DNA of 64,000 nt from Deuterostichococcus epilithicus (taxonomy: Eukaryota > Chlorophyta > Trebouxiophyceae > Prasiolales > Stichococcaceae): contig JAVTLE010000001.1 in assembly GCA_033439295.1 (NCBI GenBank), positions 1,426,001-1,490,000 on the forward strand, read 5' to 3'. The position numbers were made by a program, and so were the translations under genes. This document shows positions 44,587-55,669 of this stretch, piece by piece; positions within the stretch are counted from its first letter, which is position 1; each line of letters begins with the position of its first letter. The notes below the pieces were generated by a model that was not told where the DNA came from, searched no databases, and worked only from the letters and a program-made list of their open reading frames with translations.

Positions 44587-47350
44587 TTAGCAAGTACATT
44601 CTGAGGCAGGCTGCACGAACCAAGGTGCGGCCACTGCGCACGTCAGCACGACGCGATGCTGGGGTTGGTGGACCAAAACGGCGAGAACGTGGGCCAACAC
44701 AGTCCCCCGCATCTGCAAACTCCACTCAGATTGCCCCTTGTGGGATTCCCCACAGCAGCCAGCAGATGCCCCTGCATGACTGCCGCGCACCATTTTGGGC
44801 GTCAGACCACGGAACAGGGAGCCAACGCCGTGGGTGGCCACAGTCTCCCGCCCTATGCTCCAGTACTGACGGTATGTGCGCAGGCCGCGCGCCGGCTCGC
44901 CCCGCGTGTCGATGACGGTCTTGATGCACTCCAGCGGCATGGAGACCAGCACTGATGCCGCGCCCGCCATGGCGCCTGTGAGCGGGGTTTTAAGGATTTC
45001 AGGGTTTGGAAATGCCGTGATTTGTGGCATGGGCACATCGCGGCTTGACACAACCCCCCGGGTTGCGGCGGCAGCGGCAGAGTGCAGCAAGTGCTCTGAG
45101 ACGAAAGGACTCACTGCAGCCTGCTGCACGGGCAGCAGCTTGAGCGCCACAGAGCCGGTGCGCTAGGATGCACTGCCCGAGCGGTGAGCAAATTCAGGGT
45201 TTGACAAAGGCTTGCAGAGGTTGTACTGCCAGCAGGGAACCGCCCGACAGCAATCTGTCATGATCTGCCGGGAGACAATTTCGGGGTGCGAAGTCGGACC
45301 CGTTTTCATTGCAGCTGTGCGCCGAAAAACACTCTTAAACAAGTGAGACGACCAACGAGGATAAAGCATTGGGGAGAGATGGGGAGCAAATGAGAACAAA
45401 CGAGGACAAACGATTGGGGAGCGATGCTCACCGAGCAGAGCATCCGCGGCCTCCTCCGGCAGGTCCTGCAGCGCGCGCAGCGGCGCGCCTGCTGTCGCTG
45501 GCGGCCCACCGCGCGCCGCCGACAGCCGGCTGTACGTCAGCAGCTCCGCCATATCATGCGGCACCGTCTTTACCATGAAGGCCGTGTAGCCGCCAAAGAC
45601 GCTGCGTAGGCCGCCGGCGCTGAAGGCGGCCATCATGCCGCGGCCGACACCCAGGCCGCATGTGCCGGCCTGTGGTACAGCAAGATTCTAGGTGTTACTG
45701 TGTCATCGGGGTACACGCGCAATCCGCCCGGCTGCCAGGTGCGACCCGAGGCTCATGCAGCGCCAGGCACCCTGCAGCAGTGTCTGGCAGATGCTGCCGC
45801 CCGGGGTGGCAGCCGTGCCCCAGCCTGCGCCATGGCAAGCACGGAAACAAGGACTGATGCCTCTGTAAAGGGCAACCGAGGCTGAAAGGCGCGCTCACCT
45901 GCGCTCGGTGCCTGAAGACCTCGACAGGGCCCTCGACAAAGGCTGTGGTGATGGAAGACAAAAACGCCGCCGCCGTCTCCGCCACCGCATGCCCCCCGCC
46001 GCCGCTGTGCTGTGCGTCGCTCGTGCTGCCATCTGTGTTGCTGGCTGCCTGGTTTGCATGCTGGCTGTGCCACGCCTCACCAGCGCAGCCGCCGTCTGAC
46101 TGCCAGCCGCCATCACGTTCGAGGGCCACCTCTGAGGTACCTGCTGCTTGGTGCCGCAATGCCTGGCGTCCGGTCGGCCCCGCCAGCCTGCCATCGCCTC
46201 GCAACAAAGCTGCTGTGCTGCCTGCTGCCTGCTGCCCTGTCTGCGCAGCCCACAGCTGCGGCGCGGCGCTGACGGAAACGGCCGCCGGCGTGGCCCTGCC
46301 ACCTGTCCTCTCACCGCCGCCCAGCCACTCGTGGCTGTCACCGACCCAGCTGCCACCGCCACCTCTCCGCCGCTGCCTCACAGCTGACACCCGGTCGCTG
46401 AACGACATCAGCTGGACACTGCAGAGAGACAATGGCGAACAGCTCAAACATAGCGCCTCTGATGACACGAGTCACCAGAGACGCAAGGTACCATGCAAAT
46501 GTGCAAGCAGCCACATGCGAGACTGTTCGAGAGCCAACTGCCTTGTAAGACCCACCTGAACAGGTGGAACGAGCTGAGGTAGGCCGCGCCGATCAGCGCA
46601 GCGGCGATCGCTGAGGGGCCCAGGCCCTTGTACAGCGACGCCATGCCGGCGCGCTTGCTGCCCAGACCCCGCAGCTCCCGCAGCACCGCGCGCGTCGAGG
46701 TGGCGTGCGCCTGGCATTTGACCTGCAATGTGGCGATGCAGAGGCTGCTTAGGGCTATGCACAGGATGGCGGTCAAGCCTGCAGGGTGTGCGGCGCAAAC
46801 ATCGCCCCACGGGGCCTGGCATGGCATAAACATACGGCGATGGGCACGTGCACATGCCGTTTGAACGCCGTACAGGCTCTGTTGCTTGTGGTTTGAGTGG
46901 TGGAGGCGCACCGCGATGGTCGACAGCGGGTACAGACATGTCGTCTGGCAGACCTCGCCCACCGCGCCGCTGATGGCGTGCACCGCCAAAGGATGGAGGA
47001 ATCTGTCGAGATGAAAGAGATCATTGGGATGAGGCTGTTGCTCGGAAGAAAGTCTGATCATCATGAGGTGCAAGGCCGAACTGCATGCTAGCGCAGCCGC
47101 CATCAGACTTGTCCCGAGGGACAGCGCACGGAACACACACCGCGCGCCAACAGCAGACGCCCCACCTCTTTGGCCGCGCGGCCCTTGGGTGCGGGCGGTT
47201 CCTCCGATGCCTGGCGAGGATGGCAAGCGCTGCCGCAGTGCCGAGGGTGGCCGTGCTGGCGAGGCTGCGGCGGTGGCGGCTGGCTGTCTGCTGCAGGGCC
47301 GCCGCACCCTGTTGGGGCCCCACCATCAAGGAATGCAGCTTCGCGACCAT
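44587..47350 (-). CDS. Mitochondrial carrier family protein (SLC25) with long insertion
   Basis: Six-helix solute carrier. Exons from 47350 down: 47166-47350, 46867-47002, 46556-46722, 45899-46418, 45432-45669, 44791-44975, 44587-44658; 500 residues, all phases consistent. The three repeats show the family signature in degenerate form: GAVGEVCQTTCLYPLSTIAVR, then SSITTAFVEGPVEVFRHRAQ, then GAMAGAASVLVSMPLECIK. In the first repeat the usual acidic residue after Pro is Ser. Second helices are visible as LGPSAIAAALIGAAYL and GLTPKMV. The usual size is ~300 residues. Much of the excess is exon 4, which puts about 125 residues of Gly/Ser/Gln/Ala-rich sequence between repeats 1 and 2, and the first exon, a Arg-rich leader. 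Substrate unknown; mitochondrial or plastid placement cannot be decided from sequence. The last short exon is the least certain. Confidence 0.83.
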
Positions 47351-48147
47351 GAAAGGGTATTTGGGAGATCAAAAGCGACAAGTCTTCGCCCGGATCAGGC
47401 CCTGTCGGAGCACCCCTCGGCGCGCCGGCTGGATGTCAGCAATCAAAAGCGCACTTCACTGAGAAGCTTGAAGCATCACGAACAAACGCACTATTTGAAT
47501 TTGTCCGCGATTCTGCACTGCAGTATCAAATACCCTCTTGACAGCCGAACCATGTACTGTTTAAAACTAGGAATATGCACTGCAGAATCTTATTGGGATG
47601 GGTCAAACGGTGATGGGATGATTGGCACATGCAATTGTCAGGTTTGCTGAATAATGTAAGTAGTCAAGCTGGAGAAAGCCGCTTCTGAGACTGGCGTGCT
47701 GCACACGTCACACCCGACAGCGCGATCACGTGGGCGAGAGAGACGACTTGTGTTTCGTTAGAACCGGGGTCTCGAGTGCCGCCAGCCTATCCTGCCGCTG
47801 CGCGCCTGCGTGGCGCTCAAAACGTTCAACAGCAGCAGCGTTTTTCAATTGGCAAGCTTTTTTCGAAGGCACAGCCACCGCGGCATGTCACACACGATCT
47901 TGCGACAAGGCCCGGATCGCAAGTCAGAATTTGCCGAGACATGCTGAGCAACGCACTCGAAAACTGTGGCGCCGTGTTTTGTATCTCAGTCCGCTGATTC
48001 AAGCAGCAGCCGTGCGTGCCGCTATAGTGGTGGTTGTAGCAGAGTCTTCGCCCCAACCCTCTGCGGCGTGCGAGCACTGTCTACACTGCTGCACAGTACA
48101 GCGTCCCGCGCAGCAGATGGCTTCCAGCATGCAGCGCGGCATCCAGT
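47351..48147. promoter_or_regulatory. Divergent upstream region, carrier gene / CGL160-like gene
   Basis: 797 bp between diverging starts. AT-rich for this window at 47450-47660. Open frames at 47730-48194 start without ATG and show no domain. It should hold both promoters and perhaps non-coding first exons. Confidence 0.45.
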
Positions 48148-49945
48148 ATGGCAGGTGCGGATGGCTGGCGTGGTGTCGCTCGGTGCAGCACTGAGCGGCA
48201 TGCGTGAGCGCGCATTTTGACAGCCTGCCTGCTGAAGTGTGCTGAATGTAACTGCAGGACCCCATCTGCACAGCCTTGCTCGCCGATCCGCAGCCCGGTC
48301 GCCTCCCTGGCGCCACAGTCGCGGGACCGTTGCAACCTGCAAAGCGCCGCCCAGCGGCCGCTGCAGACCTGCACCTGCCAGGCTGCCGAGAGGTGCAGTC
48401 TCATCTTGATGCTATCATCCGTGCAGCTCTGGCCGTGCATATGCATGAGGTCACACGCATCGGGACACTCATTGAGGGCATGCCTGCAAACTGCCGACGC
48501 CACGCTCTTTGCGTCACAGGCCTTTGTCTGACGGACAAACAGCGGCGGAGCTGCAGTGGGGCGAGCGGCTGGAAGGAGATGAAATGGCGGAGTACGAGGG
48601 GACTGGCGGAGACGACATGGATCAGTATGAGCGGCTCAAGGCGGACATGAACCGCACCACCCGCCGCTTTGCCGCATTTGTCAGCGGCTACGTGCTGCTG
48701 ACGTCGACCAGCGATGTGGGTGCTTGCTGCCCAGTATTGACTTGCCCCGTTTCTCCCGGCATCTCGTTTACATGGCAGTGCATGGCCCCTGCAGCTTTCT
48801 CGCTGCACAGAAAAGCCACAGAGCCGCCGTAGTCAAAATTCGAACCCTGAGCAGCCGCTGATGTGCAGCCTTTTAGCCGGCGCAGATGGCATGGCAGCGC
48901 CTCCGGGTCTGCGTCCCTGCAGCTGTCATTATGAATCATTATGAAAGGTTCTTAACAATCTTTGCGTCATTCCGCAGGTAGCCTGCTGCGTGGCGCTGGG
49001 CAGCGCCTTCGGCTATGCCTACCTGCAGCTGCTGATCCGCGACGTGGACGGCTTCCGGCAGGACGATCCGACGGCAGCCGCCTTCCTGATGCAGGAGGAC
49101 TCGCGCCTGGAGCTTGCCGCCCTCAGGTGCACGCCGTCGTGTGTCTGTCTGGCGCGCCAGCCAGAAGACTGCATGAGGCAGCAGATTGCCTGGCACTTGA
49201 CACAGGAGACAGCAGGAGATAGCAGGAGACAGCTCCCGGCATGGGACACAGGAGACGGCAAATGATGCGGCCGGTCGCCTCGAAGCCACATCCTGCTCCA
49301 TACTCTTCAGCTGGAGGGAGCTGCGCTGCGATGGCAAACTCAGGTTTATAAGTTCCGCATTGCAGGTCCGTGAAGAAGATCGCAGCAGCCTACAGGGCGG
49401 CGCTGCGGCCACGGCTGCTGGTTCTGGTGGCGCTGGCCGCTGCCGCCGCGGGCTACAACGCCGTCGCGCCCGAGCCGCTCAATGCGCTGCAGGGCGGCGC
49501 CCTCTTTGGCGGCTTCCTGACGTACAAGGCAGGCCAGCTGGTGCGCCTCCCCGTTCCCGCATGTTTCGTGGCTGGCAACGGCCCCTGTTGGCAGCGCCGC
49601 AGCCTGTTTGCTGTGGAAGCTGTAAGGGCGCAACCTCGCGATGGTGAATCTTCCAGTGACTGGTGCACGTCTGCCTCATCCACGGCCGCCTGGAGACTTT
49701 GCAGTGGTGCATCGATGTGCACACTTGCAGGTGTGCTTGCCTTATCCTCTTGGAACGCATGCCGCTTCAGTGGCTGCACCTCAACCACGGCGCAGGGCCA
49801 GATCTGGGACGCGACCCGGCCGCGCTTCGACCCCGAGGCCTTCAATCGGCCGCCGCGGCCGACGCTGTCGAACATGGAAGAGGAGGAGGAGGAAGAGGCG
49901 GACACGGAGGAATGGAGGCGCCGGCTGCGGGGAGGATCCTACTAG
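48148..49945 (+). CDS. CGL160: CGL160-like plastid ATP-synthase assembly factor (AtpI-type membrane domain)
   Basis: In plants CGL160 helps assemble the c-ring and couple CF1 to CFo in the thylakoid. Exons 48148-48154, 48258-48392, 48543-48715, 48978-49126, 49366-49540 and 49802-49945 give 260 residues with phase kept. Exon 1 has only 7 nt (ATG GCA G). It was chosen because it is the only nearby ATG that joins in phase to an Arg/Ser-rich transit-like exon (SLARRSAARSPPWRHSRG, then VATCKA). The membrane part has four helices in two pairs: FAAFVSGYVLLTS, VALGSAFGYAYLQLLI, RPRLLVLVALAAAAAGYNAV and GALFGGFLTYKAGQ. It is preceded by EYERLKADMNRTTRR, as in CGL160. The C-terminus is acidic. Other AtpI-like plastid proteins remain possible. 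Confidence 0.75.
49201..49256 (+). repeat. Short CAGGAGA-type repeat in intron
   Basis: ACACAGGAGAC(A/G)G flanks three tandem units of about 12 nt (CAGGAGACAG / CAGGAGATAG) in an intron of the CGL160-like gene. Simple slippage repeat. Confidence 0.7.
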
Positions 49946-50755
49946 ACTGTATTGACGTCCATCTGGCGCTGACTGAGGTATGTGACAACAGGGAGCCAAG
50001 GAGGGCTGGGTGTTCATTGTGGCATTGGCTTCGTATTTGATTTGGGAGTGAAGAATAGGCGCACAATCCGTTCTTCCTGGACGCTGAATGGGGCTTAAGC
50101 AGGTACATGATTGCTCGCTAGAGCCAGGGATACAAGCAAGCAACAAGTAGGCTTGCAAACTGCTTGCAGGCCTGCAAAGCAAGATCCTCTTTGCAATTTC
50201 AGTGTTCTCACCACCCTGTCACTTCTGCGCACCAATGCCTGTGGCCAGCAAATCATGATTGCCGTTGTCGCTTAGCGCTGTTGTCAGATTCTGTCTCTTC
50301 CGAGGCTTGCAGCGACGACTTGCCCTGCTTCTCACCTGCACACGCAGCAGTGGGCCAACAAGTTGTTGCTGCCCAGGGCAGCAGGCTATTCCCAATGCCG
50401 CCTGCGCCGCACATTCGGAGCCAAAGAATGCAGAAAGCGATGCTGGCACGAACCCTGCAAAGCTGCCCACGGACAAAGCATTGCGCAACGCCTCTGGCAG
50501 CCGGCTGGCAGGGCGCTTTTGCTCACCGGGATCAGCCTCGCTGGCTGATGGCCTGCCGTCCCGCTCGGAGGGCGCAGCGCTGCCTGGCTCCGCAGAGCTC
50601 GCAGGCTGGTTTGCATCCTCACCGCTGCTGCACAGGCAGACAGTATGAGAGTAGTGTCAGCTTTGATGGACGCTGGAGTGATACAAGGGACTACTGGCAC
50701 ACAGTCTGTGAGTGTGGTCGCCACAGGCCACTGAATACAGCAAAGTGCTCCGCAA
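49946..50755. other. Convergent 3' region, CGL160-like gene / RBBP5
   Basis: 810 bp between converging genes. Long open frames exist on both strands (for example 50164-50829 +), but none carries a recognisable domain or splice pattern. The RBBP5 3' end may extend into it. Confidence 0.4.
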
Positions 50756-53700
50756 TCAAAGACGCAAGCACGGAGATGGTGAAAGGCATCTACAGAATTG
50801 CAAAAGAGACCACGACACGAGCAGCTTGATGAGCCGCTGTGAAGTTTGAATCGCTCCCGCCGCGCACCCGACAGGAGCGGGCGTCGTCGCTGGCTGCCCA
50901 GGCGCCGCCGCCGCCGCCATCTGCGCCGCCGCCGCCTGCGGCCGGATGACGACAGGTAGGTGCGTGAGCGGCGGCGGGCCGCCACCGCCGCTGTCGCGCT
51001 CCTCGTCGCTGCTGAAGCCGCCCAGCTCCGGGTCCAGCGCCAGGATGTCAACCTCAGTCTCGCTGGCCTCGCCGCCGCTGCACCACACCAAGCGGATGCA
51101 AGGGCATCAAAGCCCAGCGTGCAGACTCAATGCAAAATGAGCTGTGATGCCGAAATCCCCGCGTTCCTCTGCCTGCCTCTCCGCCGCTGCGCAACGGAGC
51201 AGAGCCAGCTGTCCGGCATACACGATGTGCAGAAGTGCTGCGTTGCCTGCGCTGGTTCGCGCTGTGAGTGGACGACACAGCTCCTGCATAATGGGCGACG
51301 ACTTCGGCGCCTTCACACGGCAACCCGCTGACTGAGATGACATGAAGATACTGCAGCGCCTGCATGTGAGGATGCCTGGCGAGGGCGTGTTTTTGCTCAC
51401 TCATCGGCGGCGGGGCTTGCTGGCCGCTCATTGACATCGAACTCGTCCTCCCGCTCCACATACTCCTCGTTGGTCTCCAGCTCCTGCAGACAGCGACATA
51501 ATTTTCCTGCTGGATGTGACATGCCATGTGGCGAACGGCTTCTGCGGCTGCAGGACGCATGGTGCCCAGCGTCAATCCGGAAAATCACTGGAGTGTGGAT
51601 GCGGCACCAGAGACCCAGTTTGCACATCATCGGCGCACCTTGAAGTCGGGGGCGAAGGCGCTCCAGTTCTCCTGGTACTCCTTAGACCATATGAAGATCT
51701 GCAGCAGTGCATGCAGCCCTGTCAGCCGGCTCTAACAGTTGACGTTGCACGGTCCCCGTCCCAAGCTCACCAAGCAGTCTTTAAATCCGCGCAGTCCAGG
51801 CGGCTTGGCCATGCCGCGCGCCCGCTGCAAGGGAGGGCTGGCCAGATGCGACGGCGGCCAGCAGGTGGCGCTGCGGGTGAGCGGCCGGCGCCAGCGGCGC
51901 GGACCGCCCAGGTCGTGTGTGCAGGGCTGAGCACGTTCACAGCACGGCCCCGGTGGGTACCTGTCCCGCCATGGTGGCGGCGGCCAGCAGGTGGCGCTGC
52001 GGGTGAGCGGCCAGCGCCAGCGCCGCGGAGGCTGCCCGCGCCTCCAGAACCTTCTCCAGCCGCCCGGAGAACGCCGCCCAGATGTACAGGTAGTGGCCTG
52101 CAGGGTTTGTAGGGTGTTTCAGGAAGCACTTCCGGGCCGCAGTTCGCTGGTGAGTGGCACCTGCTTGGTCAAGTTTGAGGACCGATCTGAGCGATGCGGG
52201 CGCAACACACAACAGGCCCCAGTGCCTGACCCAGGCTTCGATGCCAGTGATCACCACGGAGCAGGGTCGCAGCACAGGCGTCATGCTGGACAAGCTCGAA
52301 AGACAGACACTAGACCACACTAAGATCAGTGCTCTTTGCAGCTGCGACACCATTCGTATCGAGGAGCTGGCAGCGGCACCGACATGCTGTGACGGCTCGA
52401 CACACAGACTCACAACCTTGCTGCAATGCACCCGAGATCAGTGATCTTTGCAGCTGCAAAAGTTTCGCACCCGAGGAGCTGGCGGCTGCGCCAGAGGCCG
52501 CGCCAGCGGCTCCGATGATGTGCTCCGAGTCGGGCGTGAAGGCCGCGGCACGCCAGCCGGTGCGCTCCACCGCGTTGCTGAACTCACGCAGCGGCCGCAG
52601 CGCCGGCGGCGTCGCGTGGTCCGCTGCCAGCAGCGAGCCGCCCTTGTTGCCCTGCGGGGAGGGGGTTTATTCGGTCTACATTTTGGTGATCCGGGTGATC
52701 AAGGGTTCTGCAGGCTGCGGCTCCGGCGCTCAATACGACTGTGCTGCTATGTGCAGAAGGCTGCTGGGGCATCTGAGGACCGCTGCAGCAGGAGGGAGGC
52801 AGCCAGCAAATGGCAGGGCTTCAAGACAGGCGCCGTCCCTGCGGCCTCAGCAGACATGCCCTCGGCCTGGGCACACGCACAGGAGGCCGACTGTGGACAA
52901 GAGGCTCCAAAATCCGAGCCGCCAAGGCTTGAAAGAGGTCTGCCTTGTTTGATTCATGTCTTCCATGCAAAAGGGATGCCGCACCCGGGAGTTGGCGATG
53001 ATTGCCCGCACGCCGTCGGCAGAGAACAGCCGCGCCTCTCCCCCACGTTCTGATTGTGTGACCAGCTCGTACAGCCGGATGACGCGATCGTTGCACAGCG
53101 CCAGCAGCAGCGTCCCCTTCCGGTTCAGCGTCAGCCCCAGGATGCGCGGCGCGCCCGGCACCTGCGCACGGTCGTCAAGAAGGCGAACTCTATATGGGCG
53201 TTGAGTGTGCAGCAAGACTGCCGGTGCCACGATCGGTGCGATTCGATGCCAAACACCTGCGCGGCGGGTTGCAGTGTGGGTGTAGGCTGGGTTGAAGCTT
53301 CATCGTGAAAGAAGGAGCCTAGGATGGGGGGTGGGGGGCTTGGCCAATGGACGTGTAGGCGCGTGCAAACAGCCTGCCATCAAGCCCTCTGTTGCACTGC
53401 AAACTTCCCGCAAGTATAAAGCGACCGCAGCAGAGTGCAAGGCGGGCATTCGGCTCCACCGCCGACCCCTCCTTGATCAGACCGAACGGCCAGCGGACAG
53501 GTAAGTATGCCTGACCGGCGCAACACAGTTGCTCCCTGTTTCATCATGGCTGTGCTACCCTGCCCATGCATGGGTTGAGGGTTCAGCGCCAAGCACACCA
53601 GTCACACCGCCCCTGCCAACCTTGGCAAGAATGCACTGATTAGCATTCAAGTCGCAGCTGTCCGGGCCGTGAGCAAGACGCATGCTCATGCAGGCTATAG

Positions 53701-55078
53701 GCCGTATCAGGCGGTGGGGCGGCGACGCACCCTGATGGCGTCTGCAACCCGGGAAGTCGCGGTGTCCAGCACCAGGATGATGCCGCGGCCCTGGCCCACA
53801 AACACCTGGTCCCCGTCGCGTGTCGCCGCCGCCACCATGGTAGCCGCCGCGCTGGACCTGGCATCCGCGTCTGCATGACTTGCACGGGATGGCGGCGTCA
53901 CAGCAGGTCGCACGTCGCACTTTGCACAAGCTCCGCACAGCATCCGAGCGGTGTCTGGCCCTGCCTTGCCCCACCGCAGGTTGCGTATAAGATGGCGCCG
54001 GGCCCCGACTGCAGCTCCCTTTGCATGGACGCGCAGCGCTGTTGACCTGAGGCACGCCGCTGAATGACCCTCTGTCCTTTCGAAGCATCGGGCCCCGCTC
54101 CGTCCCGACTCACCACCTGGGGTCACGCTGGGCAGCGCGCGCACGCTGCCGTCCTGCAAGTCGACCAGCTCCGGTGGCCCAGCCAGGTGCGACGCCACGC
54201 AGATGTGCTCCGCGCGCTCGTCGATGCTGATGGCCGTCACCATGGCCTGCAGCATCACCTCCACGTCCTGCCGCCGCAACACACCACTCTCGTTGGATTC
54301 CTATTACCTTTTACATTTTCATTTAGCAATCAACATTCTGGGTGATTGCTGGTCGGAAGAGGTGGGACATGAGGCGGCGGCGGCCCAATGATGGACATGG
54401 AATGCAGAGTCTGCCCCACCGCGGCCGTGAGAGGTCACCGATCCCGCTGTGAGCGCGGCCGGGCAAGTGTCGGTCCACGCGGGCTGCGATAGGCTGGCGG
54501 GCTCCAGAACTGTGCAGCACCGCCAAAAGCGGCATGCCAACGAGCCAGCTGTCCGAAACCGGGTATGACGTCAAACATGCGGACCTGGGAGCCCTCCTCC
54601 ACGTTCCAGCGGATGACGCGGCCGTCCAGCGACCCCGACACGAGTCTGCGGCCGTCCCGAGACCACTCCAACCCCGTGACCGCTTTCCTGCAGGCAACAC
54701 ATACACCATGCTTGGCGGCGGTGCTGCAAACGCCGTTTGGCGTGGTGCTCGCACATGCGTATGTGGTTTGCGCCTGCGCAGTCTCTCTCACCTGTGACCC
54801 TCCAGTATACTAGCAACTCCGCGCGTCTGGAAGTCCCACAGCACGATCCTGCCATCCTCGCAGCCGGCTGCGGAGTGCGGCGTCAGCTGTCTCAGGACAT
54901 GCTGTTCTGAAGCATTGAGACACACACATAGCAGGCTGTGCGACGTTCGATGCCTGACTATCTGAGAAAGACTGTTTGCATACCTGCAAGGATCGTGCCG
55001 CGGTGATTGAAAGCCACGCTGCGTGCAACTCCCTCATCAAGCACCTCCTCGACGACGTCCGGCAGTTGCACGCTTTGA
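50756..55078 (-). CDS. RBBP5: RBBP5 / Swd1, WD40 subunit of COMPASS H3K4 methyltransferase
   Basis: Nuclear scaffold that, with ASH2L, activates SET1/MLL methyltransferases. The order of segments matches human RBBP5: LPDVVEEVLDEGVARSVAFN, AGCEDGRIVLWDFQTRGVAS, VTGLEWSRDGRRLVSGSLDG, FVGQGRGIILVLDTATSRVA, LGLTLNRKGTLLLALCNDR, ERTGWRAAAFTPDSEHIIG, YLYIWAAFSGRLEKV, AHPQRHLLAAATMAGQ, then the hallmark IFIWSKEYQENWSAFAPDFK. The acidic hinge with ELETNEEYVEREDEFDV and the C-terminal TEVDILALDPELGGFSSDEE are present; the latter corresponds to the ASH2L-binding region. The exon at 54984-55078 begins at an acceptor, so a small first exon with the ATG lies upstream and was not found. The stop at 50756 is the simplest reading of the last exon. 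Confidence 0.94.
51853..52040 (-). repeat. Duplicated RBBP5 exon segment, 126 bp apart
   Basis: GGCGGCCAGCAGGTGGCGCTGCGGGTGAGCGG-like sequence occurs at 51853 and 51979. On the coding strand both read HPQRHLLAA. The copy at 51979-52035 belongs to an exon with a GT donor after GGACAG. The copy at 51853 lies 3' of it in the intron and has no donor. Confidence 0.92.
52322..52497 (-). repeat. Duplicated RBBP5 exon end with donor, 112 bp apart
   Basis: About 65 bp (GATCAGTG-TCTTTGCAGCTGC ... GAGGAGCTGGC) occurs at 52322 and 52434. In the coding direction the 52434 copy spans an exon end and its GTGCGA donor. In the 52322 copy the donor position has become AT. Confidence 0.92.
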
Positions 55079-55669
55079 AAAGGATCTGCGACGCCAGACG
55101 GATCCGTGAGGCATGCTCATCGCACGATCCTGCGATCCGCCTGGCAAGTATTGTAGCACTGCAGCGCAGGCCATTCAAATCCGCACCAAGCAGCCGGCGA
55201 TTCATAGTTCCAGATCGCAACAGACGCCCCTGCACCAGCTGTTTGACCCTGCTAAAAGCAGAATGCAACCGATTGTCCTCAGGAACTGATTTGCGGGGTG
55301 ATGACACAACGTGAAATGCAGCCTCAAAGGCACACGGGGTTGCGCAGTGCACGGCGGGTGCAATCGACAAGCCCTAGATGCCCTGACACTGCCGATCTGC
55401 GTTGGTAAGTGATACTGTTTTGGTGCACTTCACACGGCCTCGGCGAAGCCGTCCGCAACACCGCCACCTGGTCAATCGGCGGTTTGGACAAGATTCGGAC
55501 AACAGACAATGTCCTCGCAACGAGGGTAAGTGTCTCCAGCGAAGCAACGGGTAGACTGCACTCAAGCGGGGTCGGCCAAGGAGCGTGCACACAACACAAA
55601 AGGCCACCTGATTCGGACAACACACACTGTTCCCCAGCACCTGACGCTCGCCAACTATTTTTGCACGGC
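55079..55669. other. Region upstream of RBBP5 without a placed exon
   Basis: 591 bp that should hold the RBBP5 promoter and its small first exon, plus the 3' end of the next minus-strand gene. I could not choose a convincing first exon. Confidence 0.4.
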
